A stretch of DNA of 64,000 nucleotides. It comes from an uncultured Oleispira sp. GTDB taxonomy: Bacteria > Pseudomonadota > Gammaproteobacteria > Pseudomonadales > Oceanobacteraceae. The translations under genes were made by a program, and so were the position numbers. Position 1 is the stretch's first letter; each line of letters opens with the position of its first letter. Shown piece after piece: positions 55,155 to 64,000 of this stretch. A model generated the notes under the pieces. The model searched no databases, had not been told where the DNA came from, and saw nothing but the letters and a program-made list of their open reading frames with translations. Location of the stretch: assembly GCA_913061415.1 (NCBI GenBank), contig CAJXUD010000002.1:62001-126000 (forward strand), given 5' to 3'.

Positions 55155-57014
55155 ATGTTATCTTTTTTCGAAAAAATCATTAAACCCTTTCCTAGTGAAG
55201 AACCGGTTCAACCCCCTAAAGGGGTCTACGCCTTTTGTCGCCACTACAGTCACGGAATGGAGATCCCATTAATATTGATGTCTGTATTGACCGCGACGGT
55301 TGCCGTTTTAGAAGTCTCATTATTCGGATTTATGGGCGAACTGGTTGAATGGTTAGCCACCAAAGACCCTGCGACTCTTTGGCAAGAAGAAGGCAAAACC
55401 CTGATCACCATGGGAGCCATCGTATTGATTGCACTTCCGGCCTTAGTATTTTTACAGGCAGCGGTTGTGCATCAAACCCTACTCGGCAACTACCCTATGG
55501 TGATTCGCTGGTTAGCGCACCGTTATTTACTCAAGCAAAGTTTGGGCTTTTATCAAGACGAATTTGCGGGGCGCATCGCAACCAAAGTCATGCAAACGTC
55601 TTTAGCGGTAAGAGAGACTGTGATGAAGTTACTCAATGTGATGGTCTATGTGGTCGTCTACTTTTTATCTATGATCGTCATTGTTGCTCAAGCCGATGCC
55701 CGTTTAATTGCGCCGCTATTGGTTTGGCTGGTGATCTACATTGCCTTGCAATATTACTTTGTGCCGCGCTTAAAATCCGTGGCCAGTAAGCAAGCCGATG
55801 CACGTTCTACCATGTCGGGTCGAATCGTTGATTCTTACAGCAACATTGCAACCGTTAAGCTGTTTTCTCATACTCAAAGAGAAGCTGAATACGCACGAGA
55901 AGGCATGGATGGTTTTTTAACCACTGTTTATAAACAGATGCGCCTAGCGACCGGATTAAATACCAGTATTCAAACCCTCAACTATGTTCTGGTATTTGTA
56001 GTGGCAGCGTTATCTATTTATTTATGGCAAGAAAATGCCATTGGCATCGCAGCGATCACTATTGCCATTAGCTTAGCGTTGCGTTTAAACGGCATGGCGC
56101 AGTGGATTATGTGGGAAGTCAGTGCCTTGTTCGAAAATATTGGTACGGTGGTTGATGGTATGGGAACGCTCTCTCAGCCCTTACAAGTAACCGACGAAAA
56201 AGACGCTAAGCCGCTAGTGGTAACGAAAGGCGATATCGAATTCAATAAAATGAATTTCAGCTACGCAATGGCCGATAAAGAAGGCAATGTTTCGCAGCAG
56301 CGTATTATTAATGATCTAAACCTGAACATTAAAGCCGGTGAAAAAGTCGGCTTGGTCGGGCGCTCAGGTGCGGGTAAATCAACCTTGGTAAATGCGCTAA
56401 TGCGCTTTTACGATTTAGAATCTGGATCGATCAAGATTGATGGCCAAGATATTTCAAAGGTTCAGCAAGAAACGCTGCGCGCCAACATCGCTATGGTGAC
56501 GCAAGATACATCGTTGCTTCACCGATCTGTGCGGGAGAACATTCTATACGGTCGCCCTGATGCCAGCGAAGAAGATTTACAACATGCCATTACTAAAGCT
56601 GAGGCCCATGCGTTTATTCAAGGGTTGGCAGATTTAGAAGGCAATACTGGACTAGATGCACAAGTGGGCGAACGCGGTGTAAAGCTGTCGGGTGGTCAAC
56701 GTCAGCGTATTGCCATTGCTCGAGTGCTATTAAAAGATGCGCCCATTTTGCTATTAGATGAGGCCACCTCGGCGCTCGATTCAGAAGTAGAAGCGGCCAT
56801 TCAACATAGCTTGTATCAGCTAATGGAAGGTAAAACCGTGATTGCGATTGCTCACCGTTTATCAACCATCGCCGCAATGGACCGCTTAATTGTGATTGAT
56901 AATGGCGAAATTGTAGAGCAAGGTAGCCATCAAGAATTGATTGACCATCAGGGTATTTATGCCCAGCTTTGGTCACATCAAACTGGTGGTTTTATTGCTG
57001 ACGATCTAAGCTAA
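55155..57014 (+). CDS. ABC exporter, fused permease and ATPase
   Basis: A 619-residue half-transporter that should dimerise in the inner membrane. Six TM helices about 35-335, then nucleotide-binding domain about 365-605: Walker A GRSGAGKST, signature LSGGQRQR, Walker B ILLLDEATSALD, H-loop AHRLS. The pattern is type IV (MsbA/multidrug type). Substrate unknown. Single gene, convergent with the asparaginase-like gene. Confidence 0.93.
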   Translation: MLSFFEKIIKPFPSEEPVQPPKGVYAFCRHYSHGMEIPLILMSVLTATVAVLEVSLFGFMGELVEWLATKDPATLWQEEGKTLITMGAIVLIALPALVFLQAAVVHQTLLGNYPMVIRWLAHRYLLKQSLGFYQDEFAGRIATKVMQTSLAVRETVMKLLNVMVYVVVYFLSMIVIVAQADARLIAPLLVWLVIYIALQYYFVPRLKSVASKQADARSTMSGRIVDSYSNIATVKLFSHTQREAEYAREGMDGFLTTVYKQMRLATGLNTSIQTLNYVLVFVVAALSIYLWQENAIGIAAITIAISLALRLNGMAQWIMWEVSALFENIGTVVDGMGTLSQPLQVTDEKDAKPLVVTKGDIEFNKMNFSYAMADKEGNVSQQRIINDLNLNIKAGEKVGLVGRSGAGKSTLVNALMRFYDLESGSIKIDGQDISKVQQETLRANIAMVTQDTSLLHRSVRENILYGRPDASEEDLQHAITKAEAHAFIQGLADLEGNTGLDAQVGERGVKLSGGQRQRIAIARVLLKDAPILLLDEATSALDSEVEAAIQHSLYQLMEGKTVIAIAHRLSTIAAMDRLIVIDNGEIVEQGSHQELIDHQGIYAQLWSHQTGGFIADDLS

Positions 57015-57051
57015 TCAGCTAAAGTTAATCCGCTAGCTCATCAGTTAAAGC

Positions 57052-57546
57052 TCAGCTTTTAACGAACTGCCCAATGGCCCGGTTTTTTTGCACTTCACGG
57101 TAATCAAAAACCTGGCCATTCATCGTAATATAAATACCCGCTGGCAATATTTGCACAGCACTCATCGCACAGCCAAAATTAAATAACGCATCAGAGCCTT
57201 TAAATTGATACGGCACCATTGCGCCTAATAATACGACCGTTTTGTCAGAAGACAAATTCGCAGCCAGTTCATTGGCGATAGCATGAGCGGTTTCTACCAT
57301 GGTATCGGTACCATGGGTAATGATGATTTGGCTCTCAAGGCTATTATTGCAAGCCTTCGCAATCAACTGCCGATCCTCATCGTTCATTTCTAAACTGTCT
57401 TTCAACATTAACGTTTCAACGTCGGTCTTTACTGTATTTCGTGACTGAACCAACATATCCATAACCGATGATTGATTAAAAATAAGCTCGCCATTTAAAG
57501 GGTTATATTGCTTATCTAGGGTGCCACCAGTAATAACAATTTTCAT
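57052..57546 (-). CDS. Asparaginase-domain protein, N-terminal domain only
   Basis: 164 residues against about 330 for full L-asparaginase. It has the N-terminal catalytic part only: nucleophile Thr in ITGGTLD and the second Thr-Asp pair in HGTDTMVETAHAI, with VVLLGAMVPYQ. The C-terminal domain, which completes the active site in dimers, is missing. Short one-domain relatives exist in marine bacteria, so this is probably a real gene and not a truncation. Activity cannot be assumed. Confidence 0.85.
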   Translation of the reverse strand: MKIVITGGTLDKQYNPLNGELIFNQSSVMDMLVQSRNTVKTDVETLMLKDSLEMNDEDRQLIAKACNNSLESQIIITHGTDTMVETAHAIANELAANLSSDKTVVLLGAMVPYQFKGSDALFNFGCAMSAVQILPAGIYITMNGQVFDYREVQKNRAIGQFVKS

Positions 57547-57714
57547 ATCTAAAACATCCTATACAACAAATTTAACCAAGATGTACGAATCATACATAAA
57601 CATTCTCACTATTTGGACAAAAGACTCACTCATATCAAGTTATCGCCTTTAACTTGGCTGGCTCACTGTCTATAATCCGCACCAGAAATACCCATACTCT
57701 TGGTAGGCAACTCA

Positions 57715-59166
57715 ATGAAAAACGCAGCATCCTATTTAACCTCCCTTTTAGCCCCCCTTTTATTTTTATTATTCCCCAGTTTAGCCTTCGCTTCTGGTGG
57801 AGACCAACCTTGGATTGATTTGACCTCCCACTGGGTTGGTTATGCCGCCATTGCTGTTTTTCTCATAAGCTACACATTAGTAATTTTAGAAGAACAGATT
57901 CATATGAGAAAGTCGAAGCCTGTCATGATGGCGGCCGGTATTATTTGGATCTTGATTGCGATTGTTTATATGAACCATGGCTTCACGCATTCTGTTGAAG
58001 TGGCGATTCGTCACAACTTCCTAGAATATACCGAGCTATTTTTCTTCTTATTAGTCGCAATGACCTATATTAACGCCATGCTAGAGCGCGGTGTTTTTGA
58101 TGCCCTTCGCAGCTGGTTAGTAGCAAAAGGCTACAGCTACAAAACGTTATTTTGGCTAACAGGTATCTTGGCCTTCTTCATCTCGCCCGTTGCAGACAAC
58201 TTAACAACGGCATTAATTATGTGCGCTGTGGTCATGGCCGTAGGTGTTGATAAGCCTGCTTTCATTGGTATTGCCTGTATCAATATCGTCGTTGCTGCAA
58301 ACGCCGGCGGTGCTTTTAGCCCGTTTGGTGATATTACAACCTTGATGGTATGGCAGAAGGGTTTTGTTCACTTTGGTACTTTCTTCAATTTATTCATTCC
58401 ATCCGTGATTAACTTTTTAATTCCAGCCGTTATCATGAGCTTTGCACTACCGAAAGGAACGCCAGCTCCTAATGATGATGGAGATACCTTAGATATTAAA
58501 CCAGGTGGATTACAGATCGTTGGTCTATTTTTAATCACTATTGTTACCGCGGTTAGTTTTCACAACTTCCTTCACATTCCACCGGTATACGGCATGATGT
58601 TTGGTTTAGGTTACTTAAAGGTTTATGGTTATTACATTCGTAACTTCAAAGCCGTGCCATCAGACATGGGTGATACCGATTTACCTCCTGGCAGCCATAA
58701 GAGTAAGTACAAAGAGAAATATAAAGCCGATTATGACTTTGATATTTTTGACCGTGTCGCTAAGTCAGAGTGGGACACCTTATTCTTCTTCTATGGCGTT
58801 ATCCTTTCCGTAGGTGGCCTTGGCTTTATTGGTTACTTAAGCATGTCTTCTGCTTACATCTACGGCGAACTAGGCCCTGATGTTGCCAACATTTTAGTAG
58901 GCTTCATGTCGGCCATCGTTGATAACATTCCCGTAATGTTTGCGGTATTAACCATGAATCCAGACATGTCTGAGTTCCATTGGTTATTGGTAACATTAAC
59001 CGCAGGTGTGGGTGGCAGTATGCTTTCGATTGGTTCTGCAGCCGGCGTTGCCTTAATGGGACAAGCGCGTGGCCACTATACGTTCTTTAGCCACCTTAAA
59101 TGGACCCCTGTTATTGCCTTAGGCTATGGCGCGAGCATTTATGCGCACTACCTTATTAACGGTTAA
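57715..59166 (+). CDS. nhaD: Na+/H+ antiporter NhaD
   Basis: A 483-residue inner-membrane protein with a signal-like N-terminus (LTSLLAPLLFLLFPSLAFA) and about a dozen TM helices. Typical NhaD motifs: FFISPVADNLTTALIM and GGAFSPFGDITTLMVW, plus SAIVDNIPVMFAVLTM with the conserved Asp and Asn, and GSMLSIGSAAGVALMG. Sodium extrusion in exchange for protons fits a marine organism. The ATG at 57715 has TAGG 8 nt upstream; a TTG at 57700 lies 15 nt further out. Confidence 0.95.
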   Translation: MKNAASYLTSLLAPLLFLLFPSLAFASGGDQPWIDLTSHWVGYAAIAVFLISYTLVILEEQIHMRKSKPVMMAAGIIWILIAIVYMNHGFTHSVEVAIRHNFLEYTELFFFLLVAMTYINAMLERGVFDALRSWLVAKGYSYKTLFWLTGILAFFISPVADNLTTALIMCAVVMAVGVDKPAFIGIACINIVVAANAGGAFSPFGDITTLMVWQKGFVHFGTFFNLFIPSVINFLIPAVIMSFALPKGTPAPNDDGDTLDIKPGGLQIVGLFLITIVTAVSFHNFLHIPPVYGMMFGLGYLKVYGYYIRNFKAVPSDMGDTDLPPGSHKSKYKEKYKADYDFDIFDRVAKSEWDTLFFFYGVILSVGGLGFIGYLSMSSAYIYGELGPDVANILVGFMSAIVDNIPVMFAVLTMNPDMSEFHWLLVTLTAGVGGSMLSIGSAAGVALMGQARGHYTFFSHLKWTPVIALGYGASIYAHYLING

Positions 59167-59193
59167 TTCTGTTGATTAGCGAGTAACATACTC

Positions 59194-59222
59194 AAAAGGA
59201 GGCTCTTGTAGCCTCCTTTTTT
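59194..59222 (+). terminator. nhaD terminator
   Basis: Perfect 11-bp stem aaaaggaggct/agcctcctttt, 5-nt loop, six T at the end. Confidence 0.9.
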
Positions 59223-59258
59223 GTGCCTGCTATTCCTGCTCAGCCGAACGCTCTACTA

Positions 59259-59337
59259 GATTACCTACCTATAAATTACCTGCCGACTAGATTACCTGCC
59301 GACTAGATTACCCAGCGACTATATTGCCACCGACTAT
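59259..59337. repeat. About five degenerate 16-bp tandem copies
   Basis: Unit gattacctgccgacta: best copies 59275-59289, 59290-59305 and 59306-59321, with weaker copies either side. Lies between convergent nhaD and TRAP terminators. Confidence 0.8.
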
Positions 59338-59351
59338 TGTTGCCCAGATAC

Positions 59352-59389
59352 AAAAAAGCCCCGAATCACGTAAGCAATGTCGAGGCTTG
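59352..59389 (-). terminator. Terminator of the TRAP operon
   Basis: Imperfect stem (aagcctcga...tcggggctt on the minus strand) followed by six T on that strand, 20 bp after the permease stop. Confidence 0.75.
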
Positions 59390-59409
59390 ATAAAACATTC
59401 TTCTCAGTG

Positions 59410-61536
59410 CTATCGATAACCGATTGCTAATGGAAGGAATGCAACAATAACTAAAGCAATACCCATTACGGTTAGCGGCAGTAAGAACTTCTCATAGCGG
59501 TACCAGAAGTTATGGCCCTCTTGAGATGCCAAAGCCACTTCTCGCTCACCCACCACTTGCCGGGTAAGTAAGTGGTTTAAGGCCACAGGTGGACTCAAAT
59601 AGCCTAATTCAAATGCTACTAGGGTTACCATCCAGAAATGCACAGGATCAATTCCACTATCGTATGCGATCGAAGCGATGGTCGCACTTACCAAGATAAC
59701 CGCACCATAGGGGTCCATTACCATGCCGATGACGACTAAGATAACAACCAGAAGACCCATTGCTAACCAAACTGATTCAAAACTGCCTGGGACAAGATCC
59801 ATTAAATGAGATCGCTCAACAACACCGCCAATACTCACCGACAGTCCCATCAACATTAATAAAGCACCGATATGGCCAGTGGTTTCGGTCGTTGCTTCTC
59901 GCAGTGTTTTCTCGATAGAGTCATTGCCACTTTTAAGGTCCTGCCAAGATTCTTCCAGACGGCTCTCAATGTGGTCGATATTCATTTGCTCACGACCTAG
60001 TTTTTCTTGACCTAAACGTTCATAGATCAGAACGACTATTAGCATAACCGGCAAAATGAATGGCGCTGAAAACTCATCAAGATAGGCGTTTAAGAAAATG
60101 GCATAAAACGCTAACGTGATCGCGATTAAAATACCATAAGGTACCAACTTCCAAAGTGCTTTCTTCGTTTCTGGCCAAGCCACAGACACTTTCTCAATAC
60201 TTAATGTGCCCTGCTTCGTCAACATCGCAATGGCTGCAAACAATACCGCAGTTAATAAGAATACATTCACCCCCCAACCAAATAATTGGTCAGTGGTTAC
60301 TTCTTTATTCAGTGCTGCAATAATCACTACCAACAAACACGGACGTAGTACAACACCCATACTTCCAGACATGGCCGTTGCTGCTAATGCTAATTGGCGA
60401 CGAGCCCCTGCGCGACGCAGTTCATTATAAATTAGGCCACCAATGGCGATCACGAAGATACCAGAAGCACCGGTATACGCCGTTGGAAGTGCAGCAATCA
60501 CTACAACGACCACTGCCAACATTTCTGGCGGTAAATTCCAAGGACGAAAAACGTTGAATACCGCTTGCGCCATTTGAGTACGCTTTACCAACATACCGAT
60601 CCAAACGTACAAACCTACGTTCAAAAACAGCTGTGATAATTCCATCATCTGATTCAGATAAATACCAATACCTGCCATATGGCCATTGGTTATAAAGTAC
60701 GTCCCCGAAATAATACACATGGTCGCATAGAGAGGGACTGCCAGCTGCGCTTTTAAAAAGCTACCGCCGGGCTTGGCATCTTTTGGCACGACAATAAATT
60801 GATAAACACTGAGCAAAAATACCGCTCCAAAACCTAAAATCCATAGGTAGTGCAAGAAACCATGCTCTGTACTTACCACCACACCAGCATTGAAAACAAC
60901 TTCTTTAAAACTGTAAACAGAGAAGAACAAGATACCGCTGGCAATCATTTGGGCAAATGATGCAACGCGATAATCCATAACAGTTTCCATTGGACGCAAT
61001 GCAATATGATGACGTCTAAACAACGCGGTCATACCACAGATAAGGACCAATATTGCCAACATGATACGTTGCGCATGCAGCCCGAACTCACCAAACTCTG
61101 AAACTAAAAGCTCAACAGAGCGGAAAGCTTTAACGGCAGGGGTTATACGATCAACTGTTTGAGCATAAGTCTGGTGTTTTGTTTCACAGACTGCTTGAGC
61201 ATTAACTAAAGATTCGCGTAATACCGACTCATCAATGGGCTCTGGTTCTTCGTCAAAGAAATCCCACTCCTCGTCAGCAATAGCAGGCGCTGCATTTTCG
61301 GCAACTAAGCTAGCCAGCAAAGAATCTATATCGCCATTTATCTCACAGCTTGGCTGAATAGGATCAGAGCGTAACTGAAAATAGCCATCCCATACGTTCT
61401 CGCCCAACTTTAAAAGCTGAGCGTGCGTTGCATGGCTGGTATTTAACAGTATGACAAAAATTAAAACCAAAAAGGCAGGCATGGCTGCCAGCCATTCAAT
61501 GCCAGTTCGATTCGCCACGCGAAGAGTCTGGTTCAT
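59410..61536 (-). CDS. TRAP transporter permease, fused small and large subunits (DctQM)
   Basis: 708 residues. Residues 15-32 form a TM helix, then a 120-residue periplasmic loop with an acidic cluster (ADEEWDFFDEEPEPIDESV, 87-105) and two Cys (64 and 117). Further TM helices from about 158 form the rest of the Q part; from about 330 on comes the DctM-like large subunit with TAYTGASGIFVIAIGG, GSMGVVLRPCLLVVI and a C-terminal ELGYLSPPVALNHLL. It works as a Na+-driven high-affinity uptake permease in the family. Third gene of an operon behind lipoprotein and binding protein. The large acidic loop is unusual. Confidence 0.88.
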   Translation of the reverse strand: MNQTLRVANRTGIEWLAAMPAFLVLIFVILLNTSHATHAQLLKLGENVWDGYFQLRSDPIQPSCEINGDIDSLLASLVAENAAPAIADEEWDFFDEEPEPIDESVLRESLVNAQAVCETKHQTYAQTVDRITPAVKAFRSVELLVSEFGEFGLHAQRIMLAILVLICGMTALFRRHHIALRPMETVMDYRVASFAQMIASGILFFSVYSFKEVVFNAGVVVSTEHGFLHYLWILGFGAVFLLSVYQFIVVPKDAKPGGSFLKAQLAVPLYATMCIISGTYFITNGHMAGIGIYLNQMMELSQLFLNVGLYVWIGMLVKRTQMAQAVFNVFRPWNLPPEMLAVVVVVIAALPTAYTGASGIFVIAIGGLIYNELRRAGARRQLALAATAMSGSMGVVLRPCLLVVIIAALNKEVTTDQLFGWGVNVFLLTAVLFAAIAMLTKQGTLSIEKVSVAWPETKKALWKLVPYGILIAITLAFYAIFLNAYLDEFSAPFILPVMLIVVLIYERLGQEKLGREQMNIDHIESRLEESWQDLKSGNDSIEKTLREATTETTGHIGALLMLMGLSVSIGGVVERSHLMDLVPGSFESVWLAMGLLVVILVVIGMVMDPYGAVILVSATIASIAYDSGIDPVHFWMVTLVAFELGYLSPPVALNHLLTRQVVGEREVALASQEGHNFWYRYEKFLLPLTVMGIALVIVAFLPLAIGYR

Positions 61537-61552
61537 GGTAGATATACCTATG

Positions 61553-61584
61553 TTCGAGTATTACCGTATTCGAGTATTACTTTT
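61553..61584. repeat. 16-bp tandem duplication between TRAP genes
   Basis: Two copies of ttcgagtattac at 61553-61564 and 61569-61580, spaced 16 bp, in the gap between the binding protein and permease. Confidence 0.7.
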
Positions 61585-61616
61585 TTTATATTTATTATAG
61601 AAATTGTACGTGTTTT

Positions 61617-62624
61617 CTATTCTAGTTTTTCAGCACATTCCGCAGCGGCTGGGTTTGTTTTACAGCGTAACTTACGCATCAACTTCAACATTGTGCCATT
61701 ATAGACACCCTGATCACGTAACTGGATACGTACATCACGCAGCATGCTTCCATACTGTGCTTTGACATCTTCTGACAAATCAATCCAATATTTAGGATCA
61801 ATTTCATCGGTTTCTTTTTTAACAAACTCGTTCACTCGATCGAAGTAGCTAGCCACTTTGGTTCTCGACTTCTGAGCAAAACCTTCAGGAAATTTATCCG
61901 CACGGATCAATATCTGGAAATCCATGTAAGCTAATAAGAATCGTAAGATACCACCGTTGTCTTCCAGACCTTTGTAAAGCTCTAATGGTTTGTAGGCTAC
62001 GGCTGGCGCGTAAGCAACATCAACACTGCCATTATTAAACTTGCCAGAGAAATTGGCTGAATTAGAAGGCACCATTGAGGCCCCCACATGATTAACCAAA
62101 AAGATTGATGGCTGATCATAATCAATCGTTGCAATACGCTTACCCGACAGCTCTTCTAAGGTATCAATCGTTTTATCACGGGTGAAGAGGTAAATAGGGC
62201 CTGCTGGCATAATGCCTGCAACCTCGTATTGACCTTCACGCATGAACTTAGCTGCTTTAGGACTAGAAATAGTGGCTAACAACTTTCGCAACATCGCTTC
62301 ATCACTAATCGCACCAATAGCAGCGATAGTCGCCGTAAAGTTGTTGAAAGGTCGCACTCGCGCACCGGTGACTAAAGCGGCATCACATTGGCCGGCTTTA
62401 AAATCATCAATAGCAATTTTCTCATCCGTATAGGCACGAGGTTCTAAATCGACCCCCCAATCAAAAGCAACGTTGCGATAGTCTTTCATTGTATTAAACA
62501 ATGAACCGTTAGCACCGAGCGGATCAAACACACAGATACTCAATTTAGGTAATACCTGAGTTTGAGTAGCTTGTGCTAATACCAAGGTTGGTAATAAAAG
62601 AACAAAAAGTAACACCGAGCGCAT
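61617..62624 (-). CDS. Periplasmic AdeT/TRAP-like solute-binding protein
   Basis: 335 residues with signal peptide (VLLFVLLLPTLVLAQA, cleavage near 17-19). Same family as the protein at 5947-7011. In many marine bacteria such genes sit beside a TRAP permease, as here, so it probably delivers substrate to the fused QM permease. The substrate is unknown. It follows the lipoprotein gene by 4 bp, its GAGGA ribosome site overlapping the lipoprotein stop region, and precedes the permease by 80 bp. Confidence 0.9.
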   Translation of the reverse strand: MRSVLLFVLLLPTLVLAQATQTQVLPKLSICVFDPLGANGSLFNTMKDYRNVAFDWGVDLEPRAYTDEKIAIDDFKAGQCDAALVTGARVRPFNNFTATIAAIGAISDEAMLRKLLATISSPKAAKFMREGQYEVAGIMPAGPIYLFTRDKTIDTLEELSGKRIATIDYDQPSIFLVNHVGASMVPSNSANFSGKFNNGSVDVAYAPAVAYKPLELYKGLEDNGGILRFLLAYMDFQILIRADKFPEGFAQKSRTKVASYFDRVNEFVKKETDEIDPKYWIDLSEDVKAQYGSMLRDVRIQLRDQGVYNGTMLKLMRKLRCKTNPAAAECAEKLE

Positions 62625-62628
62625 TTGA

Positions 62629-63639
62629 TTAATCCTCTAACAAATCATTAATATCTAAAGCTTCTTCTGCTGGAGACGCATCATCCCAGAAAGTACCTAA
62701 GCCACCAATTGGAGTACGGCTGCCTGTTGCTTCTGTCCACAAACGATCTGATACCGCTAAAACTTGCTGAGTCGCTACAATATCAAGCATGCGATAATTT
62801 TTGTTTGAAGGCGTCGTTTTAACCGATTGAGCATGACGACGAATGGCATCACGTAAACGTTCTTCATTACCTGATCCGTCAGCGATAACGACTTCAACGG
62901 CTTGTGCTAAGCGAACACCAGACTCACCCGCTAGTTCACTTGCATCAGCCAGTTCCTGCCAAGGATCCACACCATCTGGTGCATTATCAGGCATCATTGT
63001 CCATACTGCCGCTTGCATTGCTTTTGGAACACCCCACCAGCGTTTAGCATCGATACACTGGCTACCACGAACAGATTTCATTGCGATGTCTTTTGGTACG
63101 CCAACTTCACCTTGGCCACGAACATCACTCATTACGGCCTGCATACCACTCACTAGACCGAGCATCCAAAAGAATTCTTCATCTTCATCAAGATCAGGGC
63201 ATTCCTCACCAGGCTCGCCGAACTCAGCAACTAAGTGCTTATAGGCTTTATATTGACGATTGGCTGCTAATGAAAATAAGCGTTTTTGGCGGATACGAGC
63301 ATCTTTAGCTTCGCCGATGTTTTGTGCTTTGTAAGCACGAAGATAGGTAAGTCCTTCTTCACTTGCCTGTGCTTCAGCACACGCACCTGCTTGCATGTAC
63401 ATAGACGTTGCTAAACGATCTGGGTACCAAGTTAATTCACTGAAAGATAAAAGCATCGGAGTCATGCTTTCACTCATGGCACAGCCCATTTCGGTATCAT
63501 CGGTTTTCATTACATACGGCATGGCATAGTCTTCGGCAAAGTCGTATGCAAACCACCCGGTGGTTCTATAGATTGAGCTACAACCCGTGAGGGTTACTAA
63601 TAAAAGTGCCGCAATGGCAGAGCGAATGCTGAAGTACAT
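62629..63639 (-). CDS. Outer- or inner-membrane lipoprotein, TRAP T-component-like (TatT-like)
   Basis: 336 residues with lipoprotein signal: lipobox LTGC, Cys20 the lipid site. The mature part is helical with repeated Ala/Glu/Tyr patterns (TYLRAYKAQNIGEAKDAR, RLFSLAANRQYKAYKHL) like TPR helices, and an acidic C-terminus (DINDLLED). TatT proteins are TPR lipoproteins encoded with TRAP binding proteins; position as first gene of this operon supports that role, but sequence assignment is inference. Good GGAG ribosome site 7 nt before the ATG. Confidence 0.7.
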   Translation of the reverse strand: MYFSIRSAIAALLLVTLTGCSSIYRTTGWFAYDFAEDYAMPYVMKTDDTEMGCAMSESMTPMLLSFSELTWYPDRLATSMYMQAGACAEAQASEEGLTYLRAYKAQNIGEAKDARIRQKRLFSLAANRQYKAYKHLVAEFGEPGEECPDLDEDEEFFWMLGLVSGMQAVMSDVRGQGEVGVPKDIAMKSVRGSQCIDAKRWWGVPKAMQAAVWTMMPDNAPDGVDPWQELADASELAGESGVRLAQAVEVVIADGSGNEERLRDAIRRHAQSVKTTPSNKNYRMLDIVATQQVLAVSDRLWTEATGSRTPIGGLGTFWDDASPAEEALDINDLLED

Positions 63640-63900
63640 TGCTATCTCCGTTAATGTAATTTTTTGTTATTTTGGCTTGAGATAATACAGTATTTAATCG
63701 CCATTACTAGCCTTTACCTTGCTCGAATACTCATGTTGATAGCACTGATTTAATAATTTGTTCAGTGCCCCAAGCCATCAATACAAACCGCTAGGTACTA
63801 TCGTTCTTCTTAGTTAGGTATTCGCTAGGTAAATATCAATAAACAAACGATTTTGATTCGTTTTTAGGGCTGGTATTCCAAAGGCGAGTAATATTTGAGC
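63640..63900. other. Promoter region of the TRAP operon
   Basis: About 260 bp. AT-rich, no ORF, no clear dyad or -35/-10 pair that I trust. Confidence 0.45.
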
Positions 63901-63935
63901 AAAAAAAAAGCAATACTTAGAAGTATTGCTTTTTT
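63901..63935. terminator. Bidirectional terminator near the right edge
   Basis: aaaaaagcaatactt/aagtattgctttttt, 15-bp arms (63904-63918 and 63921-63935) with A-run and T-run. Suits a gene on the minus strand that ends just to its right. Confidence 0.85.
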
Positions 63936-63956
63936 GCAGGCATAGATCCTTTTAGA

Positions 63957-64000
63957 TCAAGCTGTGGGAGTTATGTTTTTAACATTCTTAGCGGTGAAGT
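63957..64000 (-). CDS. Possible C-terminus of a gene entering from the right (13 codons)
   Basis: On the minus strand one frame is open from the edge to a TGA at 63957-63959 (…FTAKNVKNITPTA), 22 bp before the terminator. The other two minus frames also stop early. Too short to identify; reported because of the terminator position. Confidence 0.3.
   Translation of the reverse strand, partial: FTAKNVKNITPTA

Noticed and set aside
55349-55789. 146-codon ORF inside the ABC exporter gene, other frame
   Set aside because: His/Arg/Cys-rich translation without motifs; shadow of a strong gene.

Overview
This 64 kb window is ordinary chromosome of a moderately AT-rich marine gammaproteobacterium. The gene set (minCDE, FeoAB, NhaD Na+/H+ antiporter, FadE with a DUF1974-type C-terminus, FadL/TodX porin, DUF4404, DUF6172, DUF938 and a PBPRA1643-type SEC-C protein) and an AlkK-like acyl-CoA ligase next to a GMC alcohol dehydrogenase and a fatty-acid desaturase resemble lipid- and hydrocarbon-using Oceanospirillales (Oleispira/Bermanella/Thalassolituus type). 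That placement is inference from gene content; no rRNA or other marker gene is present. I see no tRNA, rRNA, CRISPR array, insertion sequence, phage or integron.

Layout. 1-3.5 kb: end of a FecR-type surface protein facing a CHASE2 adenylate cyclase. 3.7-5.8 kb: GAF-Fis regulator, CBS protein, DUF4404 and a small membrane protein. 5.9-8.2 kb: an orphan AdeT/TRAP-like binding protein and an LhgO-like FAD oxidase. 8.2-10.7 kb: TetR regulator divergent from a FadL-type porin, with two palindromes between them. 10.7-15.6 kb: exported and unknown proteins, a flavodoxin and an AraC regulator. 15.7-18.9 kb: dinB under a perfect LexA box, then the glutathione-dependent formaldehyde pathway. 19.2-22.9 kb: a 46-residue membrane protein, hopJ-minC-minD-minE-pqiA, and a truncated haemoglobin. 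23-31 kb: a 7TM diguanylate cyclase, dapC-sufE, an NTF2-fold protein, rsmE, an outer-membrane protein, an RsuA-family synthase, ogt and a SEC-C protein. 31-37.7 kb: SUKH protein, Lrp regulator divergent from a desaturase and GMC oxidoreductase, then leuA. 37.8-40.7 kb: a MASE1-CHASE hybrid histidine kinase split by one in-frame amber codon. 40.7-50.3 kb: esterase, methyltransferase, alkK-like ligase, an RluA-family synthase, feoAB and a secreted glutaminase. 51-59.2 kb: fadE, cinA, an ABC exporter, a one-domain asparaginase and nhaD. 59.4-63.6 kb: a TRAP-type operon of lipoprotein, binding protein and fused QM permease.

How the genes work together. The FadL-type porin, AlkK-like ligase, FadE, desaturase and GMC dehydrogenase form a dispersed set for taking up, oxidising, activating and remodelling fatty acyl chains. 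Signalling is dense: an adenylate cyclase, a diguanylate cyclase, a hybrid kinase, and GAF-Fis, TetR, AraC and Lrp regulators. The TRAP operon at the right end and its lone binding-protein paralogue at the left end share four cysteines and most core motifs.

Most notable: the amber-split kinase; a 15-bp in-frame minisatellite in the G domain of FeoB; HopJ translationally joined to minC; the three-gene TRAP operon with a distant paralogue; and a recurring pattern of 12-19 bp tandem duplications, mostly between genes. Nothing here is clearly a new multi-gene system. Start codons were moved inward where a Shine-Dalgarno match or domain limits favoured it.
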